NCBI RefSeq assembly: GCF_003668565.1 | Contig: NZ_RCWJ01000002.1 | Coordinates: forward strand, 372,001-436,000 | Length of the DNA stretch: 64,000 bases | Direction: 5' to 3' | From: Mycetocola zhadangensis | GTDB taxonomy: Bacteria > Actinomycetota > Actinomycetes > Actinomycetales > Microbacteriaceae | Position numbers and translations under genes: made by a program | The notes under the pieces: model-generated | The model's database searches: none | The model's input: the letters and a program-made list of their open reading frames with translations, nothing else | What the model was told of the DNA's origin: nothing | In this document: positions 52,885 to 61,689 of the stretch, piece after piece | Layout: every line of letters begins with the position of its first letter | How positions within the stretch are numbered: position 1 is the first letter of the stretch

Positions 52885-53381
52885 GCGTGACACTGGTTCT
52901 TCTTCCCATAGCCCTCGCTGCCGCAGCCGCTGCCGGAGGTGTCGGAGTGGCTGGCGCCGTACACGCCGCCAAAAACACCGATGACGTCGAGGCTGGGCCG
53001 ACACCGGCCGTTCGGGTGCGCACGCGCATGAAAGACAGCACGCTGCTGGCCGACGCGCTCAACAACCTCGGCGCCACAGCCGTCACGGTGACCCGGTCGA
53101 CGGTCTCAGCACAGGTCGACGATGTGCTGTTGACCATGACCCTCAGCGACGACGGCATCTGGGAAGCCCACATCGAGAGCCTCACCGGCCAGGTCGTCAC
53201 CGAAGCGACGGCTGCCGAGCTCATTGCACGGCTCGACGCCGAATACGCCGCCGGAGTGCAGCAGGCGGTCGCCGAGAAGATCCGACTGAGGGCCGCGGAC
53301 TCCGGCTTCGACCTGGTCTCAGAGACCCGCGACGTCGACGACACCGTCACCATGGTGCTCAACGTGCGCGCGGAGGCGTAG
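52881..53381 (+). CDS. Membrane-anchored Ycf35/DUF1257-like protein
   Basis: 166 residues. A hydrophobic N-terminal helix (about 3-28, TLVLLPIALAAAAAAGGVGVAG) anchors it, unlike the soluble cyanobacterial relatives. The rest follows the Ycf35 plan: VRTRMKDSTLLADALNNLGA, a short two-stranded middle (DVLLTMTLSDDGIWEAHIE), then a helix YAAGVQQAVAEKIRLRAADSGFD and a closing strand TVTMVLNVRA. I recognise the family by these parts rather than by strict motifs. It overlaps the radical-SAM gene and precedes the helix-hairpin-helix gene by 8 bp. Function is unknown. Confidence 0.78.
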   Translation: MSVTLVLLPIALAAAAAAGGVGVAGAVHAAKNTDDVEAGPTPAVRVRTRMKDSTLLADALNNLGATAVTVTRSTVSAQVDDVLLTMTLSDDGIWEAHIESLTGQVVTEATAAELIARLDAEYAAGVQQAVAEKIRLRAADSGFDLVSETRDVDDTVTMVLNVRAEA

Positions 53382-53389
53382 GCGTCACC

Positions 53390-54265
53390 ATGTCACAGTC
53401 CTCGTTCCAGCCCCGAGCGGTGCCGCCGCGGCCACCGCTCGTGTGGCTCCTCGGCGCGAGCTCCTGGCTCCTGCTCGTGCTCGTGCCGGCCGGTGCCCTG
53501 GCCTGGCTTGGCTTCGCGATTCTGGCGGCGATCGGCAGGCGACGCTCCTGGTGGATCGCCGCCATCGTGTACGGACTTGCCGCCATCGTCTTCGCGCAGC
53601 TCGACTATCCTCTCGGCGATATCTCGCAGGGAGTGCTGTTTCTGGTCTCGCTCGTGCACGCGATCGGCGCGAACCCGACCTGGCTGAACCTGCTTTGGGG
53701 TCGCAGGGAGAACGGTCAAAACCTGCTCGGCAACAGGACTCCCGTTCGGGCTGCTGCCGGCCCCAGGCAGCGGGCCGCAGCCCTCTCACCGGAGGAGGAT
53801 CGGCTGCTCGGCGGCCCGGGCATTGCGAGATCCGACTATCTCGCCGAGCCGGCGCAGGCGCCAACCGCTCGACGAAAACGGAAAACACGGGCTGAACGCC
53901 GCGCCGAGGAGGCCGCAGCGCGTTCCGAGTCCCGGGTGACGGCTCTTTCGGACGGCGCTTCCGCCCGTGGCACTGCCACGGCGGCGGCTCTCGCGCCGGA
54001 GCGGTCAGCGCAGGACTCGGACGTCGAGCTCATTGACGTGAACACGGCGAACCAGCGCGCGCTCGCGAAGCTTCCTGGCCTCGACCGCGGTACCGCCAAG
54101 GCCGCGGTCACCGAACGATCGAATCGCGGCGGGTTCGCCTCACTCGAGGACTTCGCCTCGACGGTTGGACTGCAGCCTCACGAGATCGTGCGGCTGCGCA
54201 ACGCGGCATTTTGTTCGCCCCGCCCGCGTGCGCAGCGCAGCTTCGGTCGCCGCGTTGACTTCTAA
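53390..54265 (+). CDS. Membrane protein with C-terminal ComEA-like helix-hairpin-helix
   Basis: 291 residues. Three hydrophobic segments fill about residues 18-100 (WLLGASSWLLLVLVPAGALAW; WIAAIVYGLAAIVFAQL; VLFLVSLVHAIG). A basic, Ala/Arg-rich disordered stretch follows (about 110-205). The end is a ComEA/HhH1 domain: IDVNTANQRALAKLPGLDRG, then TAKAAVTERSNRGGFASLED, which usually binds DNA or proteins. The last residues RSFGRRVDF repeat the tail of the operon's AAA ATPase (GGRTVDF). No competence genes are near. Start ATG 53390 overlaps nothing and has no strong ribosome site. Confidence 0.82.
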   Translation: MSQSSFQPRAVPPRPPLVWLLGASSWLLLVLVPAGALAWLGFAILAAIGRRRSWWIAAIVYGLAAIVFAQLDYPLGDISQGVLFLVSLVHAIGANPTWLNLLWGRRENGQNLLGNRTPVRAAAGPRQRAAALSPEEDRLLGGPGIARSDYLAEPAQAPTARRKRKTRAERRAEEAAARSESRVTALSDGASARGTATAAALAPERSAQDSDVELIDVNTANQRALAKLPGLDRGTAKAAVTERSNRGGFASLEDFASTVGLQPHEIVRLRNAAFCSPRPRAQRSFGRRVDF

Positions 54266-54328
54266 ACTTGAGCAGGGCCGACTCAGGTTTCTCCCAGCCC
54301 GGGAATAGAAGACTATCTCCAGCGTTTA

Positions 54329-54349
54329 GTTGAGTCGTAGGCACTCAAG
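54329..54349 (+). promoter_or_regulatory. HAIR element (HspR operator)
   Basis: GTTGAGT - 7 bp - ACTCAAG lies 16 bp before the Clp start. The HspR-associated inverted repeat consensus is CTTGAGT-N7-ACTCAAG, so only the first base differs. This places the Clp gene under HspR heat-shock control. Confidence 0.85.
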
Positions 54350-54364
54350 TACCTGGAGGTCCCA

Positions 54365-56917
54365 TTGCCAACATTTTTCGGCCCAGCCGGCTCCGGCAGC
54401 GAATCGTTCGACGAGTTCCTTGCCCGTTACCTGCAGGGACAGCGTTCCGCCCAGTCGGGACGCACCATCGACATGACCAAGCTGCTCAGCCGCCGCTCGC
54501 ACGCGGTGCTCGCTGACGCAGCCCGCTACGCCATCGAGCACGGCCACGCCGAGGTCGACGCGCTGCACATCCTGCACGTCCTGGTCGAAACCGAACCGAT
54601 TGCCCAGGCCATCCGCGCCGGCGACGGTGACTCCGCCCAGATCGCCGATGCCGCTGAGCAGCGACTCCCGGGTAAGACCGACGACGAGATGGTGGTCTCG
54701 CCCGCTCTCACCTCGGCTGCGCAACGCGCCCTGCTCGACGCACACCAGGTGGCGCGAGCATTCGGCTCGACCTATATCGACCCTGAGCACCTTTTCTTCG
54801 CCTTCGTGGTGAACCAGGAGGCTCCCGTCGGCCAGTTGCTCGCCGCGTTCGGTGTCACTCCGCAGTCCCTGCAGGCCGGTCATGAGGCGGCTCGCCAGGA
54901 ACAGGCATCCGCTGGTTCGAAGGCCTCAAGCGAGACCCCGATGCTCGACCAGTTCGGCACCGACCTGACCGAACGTGCCCGGGACGGAAAGCTCGACCCG
55001 GTGATCGGACGCGCGGACGAGATCGCTCAGACGCTCGAGATCCTTTCGCGCCGCACCAAAAACAACCCGGTGCTGATCGGTGAAGCCGGTGTTGGTAAGA
55101 CCGCTGTTGTTGAGGGCATCGCTCGAGCGATTGTCGAGGGCGATGTGCCCAGCCTGCTCGAGAACAAGCGGGTCATTTCGCTCGACCTCGCGTCGATGGT
55201 CGGCGGCACCCGCTATCGTGGCGACTTCGAGGAGCGACTCACCAAGCTGATGGGAGAGATCACCGCTCGCAAGGACGAGCTGCTGATCTTCATCGACGAG
55301 CTGCACACGGTTGTCGGTGCCGGAGGTGGCGGTGAGAGCGGCGGAATGGATGCCGGAAACATCCTCAAGCCCCGGCTCGCCCGCGGCGACCTCAACATCA
55401 TCGGCGCCACGACGCTCAAGGAGTATCGGCGCATCGAAAAGGACTCGGCGCTCGAGCGCCGGTTCCAGCCGGTGCAGGTGGACGAGCCGAGCGTTGACGA
55501 CGCCGAACTCATCCTGCAGGGACTGCGCGGCAGCTACGAGGAGTTTCACGGTGTGAGCTACACCGACGAGGCGATTCGCGCGGCTGTCGATCTGTCGGCC
55601 CGGTACGTCACCGACCGGTTCCTGCCGGACAAGGCGATCGACCTGATCGACCAGGCCGGTGCCCGCATGCGCCTGCACCGTGGTCCCATCGTCGATACCA
55701 GCGAGCTGCGCGCCGAACTCGCCACACTCGAAGCCGGGAAGAACACGGCGGTCGCCGCGGAGAAGTACGAGGACGCGTCGCGCATTCGGGACGAGATCGA
55801 GGCGTTGAACGCACAGATCGCATCCGCTGAGTCGCAAGGAACGGCATCCGCTGGAAAAAACGTGATCGGCGAGAGCCAGATCGCCGACATCATTTCGCGG
55901 GCGACCGGGATCCCGGCGAATCGCATCACTCAGAGCGACCGTCAGCGCCTCGGCTCCCTCGAAGCCGACCTGCACACCCGTGTGATCGGGCAGGACGACG
56001 CGGTCACGTCGATCGCGAAGGCCGTTCGACGCAACCGCACCGGCATGGGCGACCCGAGCCGACCGGTTGGGAGCTTTCTGTTCCTCGGGCCGACCGGTGT
56101 GGGCAAGACCGAGTTGGCCAAGGCGCTCGCGTTCTCGCTGTTCGGGAATGAGTCGGCCATGCTGCGCTTCGACATGAGCGAGTTCGGTGAGCGGCACACG
56201 GTGTCCCGACTCGTCGGTGCCCCTCCCGGATACGTCGGTTACGACGAGGCCGGGCAGCTCACCGAACGTGTGCGCCGTAACCCGTACTCGGTGATCCTGC
56301 TCGACGAGATCGAGAAGGCGCACCCCGACGTGTTCAACCTGCTGCTGCAGGTGCTCGACGACGGTCGCCTGACCGACGGGCAGGGTCGCACCGTTGACTT
56401 CCGCAACACAGTGATCATCATGACGTCGAACATCGGCTCGGAGTTCCTGGCCAGCCGAAGTGGAGCCCTCGGCTTCATCGCTGACGCCGCGAACGACAGC
56501 ACTGGCTTCGGTTCGGAGAAGGCGCTGCGCGACCGAGTGATGGGCAAACTGCGCGAGGCCATGCGCCCGGAGTTCCTCAACCGGATCGACGAGGTCGTGC
56601 TGTTCCGCAAGCTCGCTGCCGAGCAGCTGCACGAGATCGTGCGCCTGCTGCTCCGCCAGACCGCTGCGCGGCTCGACGCCCAGTTGATGTCGCTCAACGT
56701 CAGTGACGAGGCCATCGACTGGATCGCGACGCACGGGTACGAGCCCGAGTTCGGTGCTCGCCCGCTGCGCCGCCTGATTCAGCGTGAGGTCGACGACCGT
56801 ATCGCCGGCCTTATGGTTGAGAGCGAACTGGCCGCAGGGACCACGATCGAGGTCGGGCTAGTCGGCGGCGAACTGGTGGTTTCCTCGAACGCGGCGGAGC
56901 CACAGCTGGCTGCGTAA
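54365..56917 (+). CDS. Clp/Hsp100 AAA+ unfoldase (ClpC/ClpB-like)
   Basis: 850 residues with TTG start after GGAGGT. An atypical N-terminus ([26 protein letters not shown]) precedes the Clp N-domain (about 35-180). The first AAA has GEAGVGKT (about 235) and IFIDELHT. The middle is a short UVR-like coil (about 455-485, [21 protein letters not shown]), as in ClpC, not the long ClpB arm. The second AAA has GPTGVGKT (about 575), LLDEIEKAH and the usual GYVGYDEAG. Whether it docks ClpP is not clear. The HAIR site says HspR. It follows the AAA/radical-SAM operon directly. Confidence 0.93.
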   Translation: MPTFFGPAGSGSESFDEFLARYLQGQRSAQSGRTIDMTKLLSRRSHAVLADAARYAIEHGHAEVDALHILHVLVETEPIAQAIRAGDGDSAQIADAAEQRLPGKTDDEMVVSPALTSAAQRALLDAHQVARAFGSTYIDPEHLFFAFVVNQEAPVGQLLAAFGVTPQSLQAGHEAARQEQASAGSKASSETPMLDQFGTDLTERARDGKLDPVIGRADEIAQTLEILSRRTKNNPVLIGEAGVGKTAVVEGIARAIVEGDVPSLLENKRVISLDLASMVGGTRYRGDFEERLTKLMGEITARKDELLIFIDELHTVVGAGGGGESGGMDAGNILKPRLARGDLNIIGATTLKEYRRIEKDSALERRFQPVQVDEPSVDDAELILQGLRGSYEEFHGVSYTDEAIRAAVDLSARYVTDRFLPDKAIDLIDQAGARMRLHRGPIVDTSELRAELATLEAGKNTAVAAEKYEDASRIRDEIEALNAQIASAESQGTASAGKNVIGESQIADIISRATGIPANRITQSDRQRLGSLEADLHTRVIGQDDAVTSIAKAVRRNRTGMGDPSRPVGSFLFLGPTGVGKTELAKALAFSLFGNESAMLRFDMSEFGERHTVSRLVGAPPGYVGYDEAGQLTERVRRNPYSVILLDEIEKAHPDVFNLLLQVLDDGRLTDGQGRTVDFRNTVIIMTSNIGSEFLASRSGALGFIADAANDSTGFGSEKALRDRVMGKLREAMRPEFLNRIDEVVLFRKLAAEQLHEIVRLLLRQTAARLDAQLMSLNVSDEAIDWIATHGYEPEFGARPLRRLIQREVDDRIAGLMVESELAAGTTIEVGLVGGELVVSSNAAEPQLAA

Positions 56918-56930
56918 TTCGTCCAACCCC

Positions 56931-56966
56931 GAAGGCCGTCACCGCTCACTTGCGGTGGCGGCCTTC
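56931..56966 (+). terminator. Hairpin terminator after the Clp gene
   Basis: A 15-bp stem GAAGGCCGTCACCGC / GCGGTGGCGGCCTTC with a 6-nt loop and one mismatch lies 14 bp past the Clp stop. It has no T-run beyond two bases. Confidence 0.8.
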
Positions 56967-57002
56967 TGCGTGTCCTGAGGGCGGTGGGCCAGGTGCTCTT
57001 GG

Positions 57003-57422
57003 TCAGGCGGTCTGCGCGCTCAACACTCCGAGGACAGCGAGTGCGTACGCGTCGGGCACCGACGGCGCATCGAAGCGCAACTTCTCGCCGCCGCGATCGA
57101 TCTCGACGACGTACATGTCGTCGACCCGCAAGAGAAAGCTGAACGTCGAACCGAGGAGCTCGCGCAGCTGGTCCTCGCGTGGCAGCCACAGCGTGTTCTC
57201 AAGGGCGACCGAGTCGAGCGCCCACTCGGTGGTGCCGTTGAAGCCGAGGATCGTGCCGGTGTCATAGTCGTGCGGCTCGATCGTCATGTCGCTCACCGTG
57301 AACACCTCGCCCTCGAACTCGGCGGCGTCGAGGCAGAACTGGTCACCCGATTCAGGGATCCAGCCGAGACCGGAGTTCCGAAGCTGAGAAGCCAGTGGGC
57401 GAGATGTCGTCGTGACGGTCAT
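57003..57422 (-). CDS. Small protein of the type annotated 'pilus assembly protein CpaE' in Actinobacteria
   Basis: 139 residues from ATG 57422. LASQLRNSGLGWIPESGDQF, FTVSDMTIEPHDYDTGTILGFNGTTEWALDSV and LWLPREDQLRELLGSTF follow the conserved plan of this small actinobacterial family. The family name CpaE in databases is, as far as I can tell, a carry-over; the protein is far shorter than real CpaE and lacks its ATPase motifs. The domain is alpha/beta with no catalytic residue that I can name. It is a single gene converging on the Clp gene. The next 289 bp (57423-57711) show nothing I can name. Confidence 0.78.
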   Translation of the reverse strand: MTVTTTSRPLASQLRNSGLGWIPESGDQFCLDAAEFEGEVFTVSDMTIEPHDYDTGTILGFNGTTEWALDSVALENTLWLPREDQLRELLGSTFSFLLRVDDMYVVEIDRGGEKLRFDAPSVPDAYALAVLGVLSAQTA

Positions 57423-57711
57423 AGTGCATCGTGTCACTCGTGGGTGGGTATTCGGTGAAAGTGTTTTGACACCCCGCAGCACCCCTCATGTGCCTTCCGG
57501 GAGCGCGGGAACGTCACAACCCCGCTCGGCTCCGTCGGCACGTGTGCATAATTCAGCCTCGGCGGTTCGCCGGATTCGGAGCTCGCTAACGTTCGCGCGG
57601 TTCTCCGCCAGCGCCTCTGACGATTTGGCGGCGTTATGCGCACCCGTGACAGACGCCCGCGGATTCAACACCCTGACCACGGTGGCGAGGAACGCTGGAA
57701 CGGCGGGTGGG

Positions 57712-59664
57712 TCACATCCGGAAGTCGTATGTCTGCGGCAGAGGCCCGGCCGAAGGCCCGGCGGCTGCTGCGTAGTCGTTCCACAGGTCGCCGAGCAGCG
57801 AATCGCCCTCGCGCAGGTCGACGAGGGTGAGGCCCGGGTCGAGGATGTTCCGGCAGCGGGCCACATCGCCGGTGGCCAGCGACGCACGCGCTTCGGCGAC
57901 GAGCACGCGTCCGTCCCGCCGTTCCTCGCCGTCGAGCCCGTCGATGAGTTTGAGCACCTCGCTGGCGAGCCCGGCGCGCGCCAGCACGGAGAGCAGCTCC
58001 CTGGTGAGAGGTAGCAGGTTCGGCGCGAGCTCGTGCGCGGCCCGATACAGCTCGACCGCCTCGGCTGAGTTGCCGTGGTCGTCGGCCAGGGCACCGAGGT
58101 TTCGAAGCGCCCACGCGTTTGGGGTGGAGTCGACGGATGCCCGCCACAGCCTGCCCGCTTCGGCATACGATCCCGCTGCGGCGGCGATCACCCCGAGGTG
58201 GAGCAGTGCGAGCCAGTCGGAGCGTTGCCGCAGCAGCGGAACCCAGCGCGGGTCGATCTGGTACGACCGCGGCGGTTCGACAGGGTCAAGCTCTTCGGGC
58301 GAGGCCGGCTCGCCACGCAGCAGACGCAACCAGAAGCGTTCGTCGTCACCGACAGCATCCGTCGGAAAAGGGGTGAACTCTGCGGGGAGGGGATCCTCAC
58401 CGGAGTGCGCGCGCAACTCATTCTCGAGTGCGCCCCACCCGCTGCCGGCCGGGATCAGCTCGACGATGAGCTCCTCGGACTGGTCGCGGGCGCCGAGCTC
58501 TGCGAGCCGGTGCTCGATGTTGCGGGAGGCCAGGTCGTCGGCGACTGCGCCCGTCGCCGTGGCCCAGTCGTCGGACTGCGCGGCCAACACGTCGAGCTGC
58601 AGCGCACCGTACGCCTCGACCCACGACCATTCGGTGTTCGCCGGCATCGTCAGGTACTCCAGCTGGGTGCGCGCGAGCCCGGCCTGGATTTCGCAGTACG
58701 AGTCGGCGCCCGACACCCACTCCTGCCAGTGCCTGCCGCCGGGGTCCTGACCCCAGACAAAGAGTTTGCGGCCCTTGAGTTTCGCGGTCGATGCCTGCAC
58801 CAGACCGAAACCGGTGCCGTCCACCGCGGTGACCCATGGCATCCGCTCGCCTGTTGTATCAAAGAAGTAGTCGACGGTCTGCTGCGTGCGCGCCGGCCAG
58901 GTGATGTCGACGCCGTCGACGTTCGGAACGGGCACCGTGCTCAGAACCCGCTCGTGGCCGTACCGCCAGGCCTCGCGAGCCGGAGCGAGCACCCGGGTCT
59001 CGGCGTGCTGACGGACCGCCATGTTCGACCACCAGTACATCGGGGTCGCCGTGGACCGCGGGTTGAGGATCGTGCCGCGGATGAACAGTTCGCGCGAGTC
59101 GTCTGGCAGCCAGGCGTCGACGCGGAAGGGAACGTTGCGGATGCGCTCGTACTCAAAGAAGCGCAGTCCGACCTCGCCGTTCGGGCCGCTGAGTGCCGCG
59201 GTGTGCACGGGCGAGCAGGTGAAGGGTGAGTGGCCGATCATGCCGATGTTCCACTCGACGCCGCCGGCGAACCAGGCGTTGCGGAGCGCGAGATTGCGGA
59301 AGCGGATGGCGTCGTTCTGGTGCAGCAGTTCGCGGCCCGAATCGCGGTCGACCAGCGACCACAACCGCCCACCGAACCCTGGCAGGAACGTCGCGGTGAG
59401 GTGCTCGTTCTCGAGCACGATGGTGGCGTGCTCCCGCGGCTCCTCGTGCGCCGAGTAATTGTCCTGGTCGAGGTATGGCGGCGCGGTCTGGCCGCGGCTG
59501 GCACGCGCGTCCTCGGCGATTTCGCCGGTCGGGCCCTCTGTGGCGGCATCCTCGAAGCCCGACGCTGCATGAATGTCGCCAGTGCCGAAGATGTTGGGCA
59601 GCGGGTTCGATGGCCCCCACACCGACGTCGGCAGGGTGAGTGTTCCTCGTCGCAGTGCGGTCAC
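57712..59664 (-). CDS. DUF5107 domain protein with C-terminal tetratricopeptide-like region
   Basis: 650 residues, GTG start with GGAAGGA upstream. The N-terminal DUF5107 (about 70-360) has LENEHLTATFLPGFGGRLWSLVDRDSGRELLHQND, a fold like the galactose-mutarotase superfamily, and FAGGVEWNIGMIGHSPFTCSPVH. Then helical repeats (about 470-640) resemble TPRs: AEAGRLWRASVDSTPNAWALRNLGALADDHGNSAEAVELY. DUF5107 proteins are thought to bind or process glycans. The Gfo/Idh gene ends 30 bp before it on the same strand, so the two form an operon, probably for sugar catabolism (inference). Confidence 0.88.
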   Translation of the reverse strand: MTALRRGTLTLPTSVWGPSNPLPNIFGTGDIHAASGFEDAATEGPTGEIAEDARASRGQTAPPYLDQDNYSAHEEPREHATIVLENEHLTATFLPGFGGRLWSLVDRDSGRELLHQNDAIRFRNLALRNAWFAGGVEWNIGMIGHSPFTCSPVHTAALSGPNGEVGLRFFEYERIRNVPFRVDAWLPDDSRELFIRGTILNPRSTATPMYWWSNMAVRQHAETRVLAPAREAWRYGHERVLSTVPVPNVDGVDITWPARTQQTVDYFFDTTGERMPWVTAVDGTGFGLVQASTAKLKGRKLFVWGQDPGGRHWQEWVSGADSYCEIQAGLARTQLEYLTMPANTEWSWVEAYGALQLDVLAAQSDDWATATGAVADDLASRNIEHRLAELGARDQSEELIVELIPAGSGWGALENELRAHSGEDPLPAEFTPFPTDAVGDDERFWLRLLRGEPASPEELDPVEPPRSYQIDPRWVPLLRQRSDWLALLHLGVIAAAAGSYAEAGRLWRASVDSTPNAWALRNLGALADDHGNSAEAVELYRAAHELAPNLLPLTRELLSVLARAGLASEVLKLIDGLDGEERRDGRVLVAEARASLATGDVARCRNILDPGLTLVDLREGDSLLGDLWNDYAAAAGPSAGPLPQTYDFRM

Positions 59665-59694
59665 TGGTGTCCTTCCGGGCGGTGGTGAATGTGT

Positions 59695-60681
59695 TCAGGC
59701 GCGTTCTTCGAGCAGCACGGTCTCGCCGGTGACGAGGGACTGACGTGCGGCAAGCGCCACTTCAAGCGCAAGAACAGCGGATGCCGTCGGGCAGTATGCG
59801 GGATCGGTTCCGTCCCGCACGCACTCCAGGAAGTACGCCGCCTGCCGGGTGTAGTGGTCGAGGGCCGAGAGCGTCTCGCTCCTGCTGCCGGTCGCCGTCG
59901 CCAGCCGATACGAGTTCACCCCCGAGTTCGTTTCGTTCGCTGTGGGAGCATCCGCCGAGAAGTCGTAGTCGAGCAGACCAGCGGTGCCGATCAGTTCGAG
60001 TGAGGTGGTGAATGGGGCGCCGACGGGCAGGTCGGCGAAGGTCAGCACCTGCCCGATCGCTCCGGAGGCATAGTCGACCGTGGTCTCGATCGGCCCGAGT
60101 TCGTCGTTTGAACGGCTCGTGACGGCGATTGGCGTTCCGAGGAACAGGTTGAGCTGGTCGAAGTCGTGAATGCCCACATCAACGGCGACGCCGCCCGATT
60201 GGGACTCGTCGTACCACCAGGCGGTGTCCGGCTTCGTGATCAGGCGGCGGGCGCGGGCCGACAGCACGGTGCCGAGTGCGCCGGCGTCGACGTCGTCGCG
60301 AGCGCGGCGGTAGCCCTCGAAGAACCGGACGACGTGGGCGACCATGAGCGTTCGCTCACTCGCAAGCGCCGCCGCGGAGATCGCGAGTGCGTCGCCGATC
60401 GACAACGCGATCGGTTTCTCCAGCAGCACGTGTTTGCCGGCCGCGAGTGCCCGAACGGCGAGATCGCGGTGGGTGGGTGTCGGTGTGCAGATCGAGACGA
60501 TGTCGACGGCCGGGTCGGCCAGCACGGTTGTGATGTCGGTCACCCCTTGTGCCCCGGGTGCCTCGGTGAGCGTGGCACCGGACGGGCTGCAGACGTAGAC
60601 GATCTCGCAGTCGAGCTCGGTCCACGCCGCTGCGTGGGTGCGCCCCATGTACCCGGCTCCGACAATCGCGATGCTCGTCAT
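59695..60681 (-). CDS. Gfo/Idh/MocA family oxidoreductase
   Basis: 328 residues. The N-terminal Rossmann domain begins SIAIVGAGYMGRTHAAAW (GxGxxG-type loop), followed by VSICTPTPTHRDLAVRALAAGKHVLLEKPIALS with the EKP motif near residue 94 whose lysine is catalytic. The C-terminal domain contains DVGIHDFDQLNLFLG. It oxidises or isomerises sugars or inositols with NAD(P). A GAGAGGA ribosome site lies upstream. It is the first gene of a two-gene unit with the DUF5107 protein. Substrate unknown. Confidence 0.93.
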   Translation of the reverse strand: MTSIAIVGAGYMGRTHAAAWTELDCEIVYVCSPSGATLTEAPGAQGVTDITTVLADPAVDIVSICTPTPTHRDLAVRALAAGKHVLLEKPIALSIGDALAISAAALASERTLMVAHVVRFFEGYRRARDDVDAGALGTVLSARARRLITKPDTAWWYDESQSGGVAVDVGIHDFDQLNLFLGTPIAVTSRSNDELGPIETTVDYASGAIGQVLTFADLPVGAPFTTSLELIGTAGLLDYDFSADAPTANETNSGVNSYRLATATGSRSETLSALDHYTRQAAYFLECVRDGTDPAYCPTASAVLALEVALAARQSLVTGETVLLEERA

Positions 60682-60752
60682 GGGGTCCTCTCGGGCGGGT
60701 TCGGTTCGCTCCCCATTGTGTCGGGGAACAACCCGGTCGCGGAAGAGGGACG

Positions 60753-61688
60753 TCAGCGTGCGTCGGGGTAAGTGTGCCGTGGTGGCTGTGGCTTCTGGAC
60801 GGCGAACTCGCCGCCGGCACGACCACCATAGGGCCGGCCGTGATCGGCGAATTCCTCACGGAAGAAGCCCATCCGCCATGGGCCGAGTTCGATCCGCGCC
60901 CCGGTCCGGAGAATCTGCCCGTCCGTTCGTCGTCCACTTGAGGTTGACGCGCCCGCCTCGACCGACGGGTAGAACACGTACTCGTCGTTCTTGTCGTGCA
61001 CGATCTCGGCGTGGTGATCGCGAAGCCCCGCCAGTTGAAGATCCGATGACACGCTCGAGCCGATGCGGGTTACCGTCGGCAGCAGGTCGAACTCGCGAGG
61101 GCGCTGACCGTTCCAGTTCTCCGAACCGACCACGAAGATCAGCCGCGGGCGGCCCGATCCGGGCGTGTAGTGCGTCGTGGTGACCCGGCGGCGCACTGTC
61201 CTGTCGAACGTCGGTGCGAGAGGGAAAAGGGTCGATGGCGGCAGTTCGAGGGCAGCCCCCGCTCGCGGCGCGCTCCGCCGGGGAATCAGGAGAGGTGCCA
61301 GTACCGCTGGCGCTCCAAGCTCGATGTGTGGCGACCGCGTCACCACCCGCTGCGCGACCGAACTCTTGATCGCGCCGATTCGCGCGATCAGCCCCGACGG
61401 ACCGCTGAGCGCGACCGTCAGTCCACGCCGGGCCAGCTCGTCGGCGATGAACCGCAGGTTCGACAGTTGGGGCCTGCGCCCCGCGAGCAAAAGCTCCGGG
61501 TTGCTGGTGTACACGTCAACGGTTGTGCCGTTCGCGGTCACTCGCCCGTGCATGCGCGGGCCTGTTTCGTTGGTGCGTCTGGCGGTGCGTCCGTCGGTGT
61601 CTGGATCAGCGCGGCTGTCGGCGTCGCCGATCTGGTCGGGCTCGTCGAGTGAGAAGTGAAGGTCAATATCAAGATGCGTGCCGGCCAC
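60753..61688 (-). CDS. FHA domain protein
   Basis: 311 residues if the GTG at 61688, directly after the upstream stop, is the start; GTG 61697 is an alternative overlapping it. The N-terminal region (about 1-65) is acidic and of low complexity, and TTVDVYTSNPELLLAGRRPQ leads an uncharacterised middle. The C-terminal FHA domain (about 195-290) has RIGSSVSSDLQLAGLRDHHAEIVHDKNDEYVFYP, with the phospho-Thr-binding Arg, Ser and His pattern (RIGSS, DHHAEI). FHA domains read Ser/Thr kinase marks; no kinase is nearby. It is translated together with a small upstream protein. Confidence 0.8.
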   Translation of the reverse strand: MAGTHLDIDLHFSLDEPDQIGDADSRADPDTDGRTARRTNETGPRMHGRVTANGTTVDVYTSNPELLLAGRRPQLSNLRFIADELARRGLTVALSGPSGLIARIGAIKSSVAQRVVTRSPHIELGAPAVLAPLLIPRRSAPRAGAALELPPSTLFPLAPTFDRTVRRRVTTTHYTPGSGRPRLIFVVGSENWNGQRPREFDLLPTVTRIGSSVSSDLQLAGLRDHHAEIVHDKNDEYVFYPSVEAGASTSSGRRTDGQILRTGARIELGPWRMGFFREEFADHGRPYGGRAGGEFAVQKPQPPRHTYPDAR

Positions 61689-61689
61689 G

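Noticed and set aside
53390-54265. Helix-hairpin-helix protein considered as competence factor ComEA
   Set aside because: The HhH domain alone matches; the membrane region has three helices and there is no comEC or other competence gene nearby.
54926-56734. Minus-strand frame of about 600 codons opposite the Clp gene
   Set aside because: Antisense shadow of a well-recognised AAA+ protein; no start or domain support.
56900-56917. Clp protein ends in ...QLAA, like an ssrA or ClpX degron
   Set aside because: The similarity is three residues at the end of a normal C-terminus; a self-degradation tag cannot be claimed from this.
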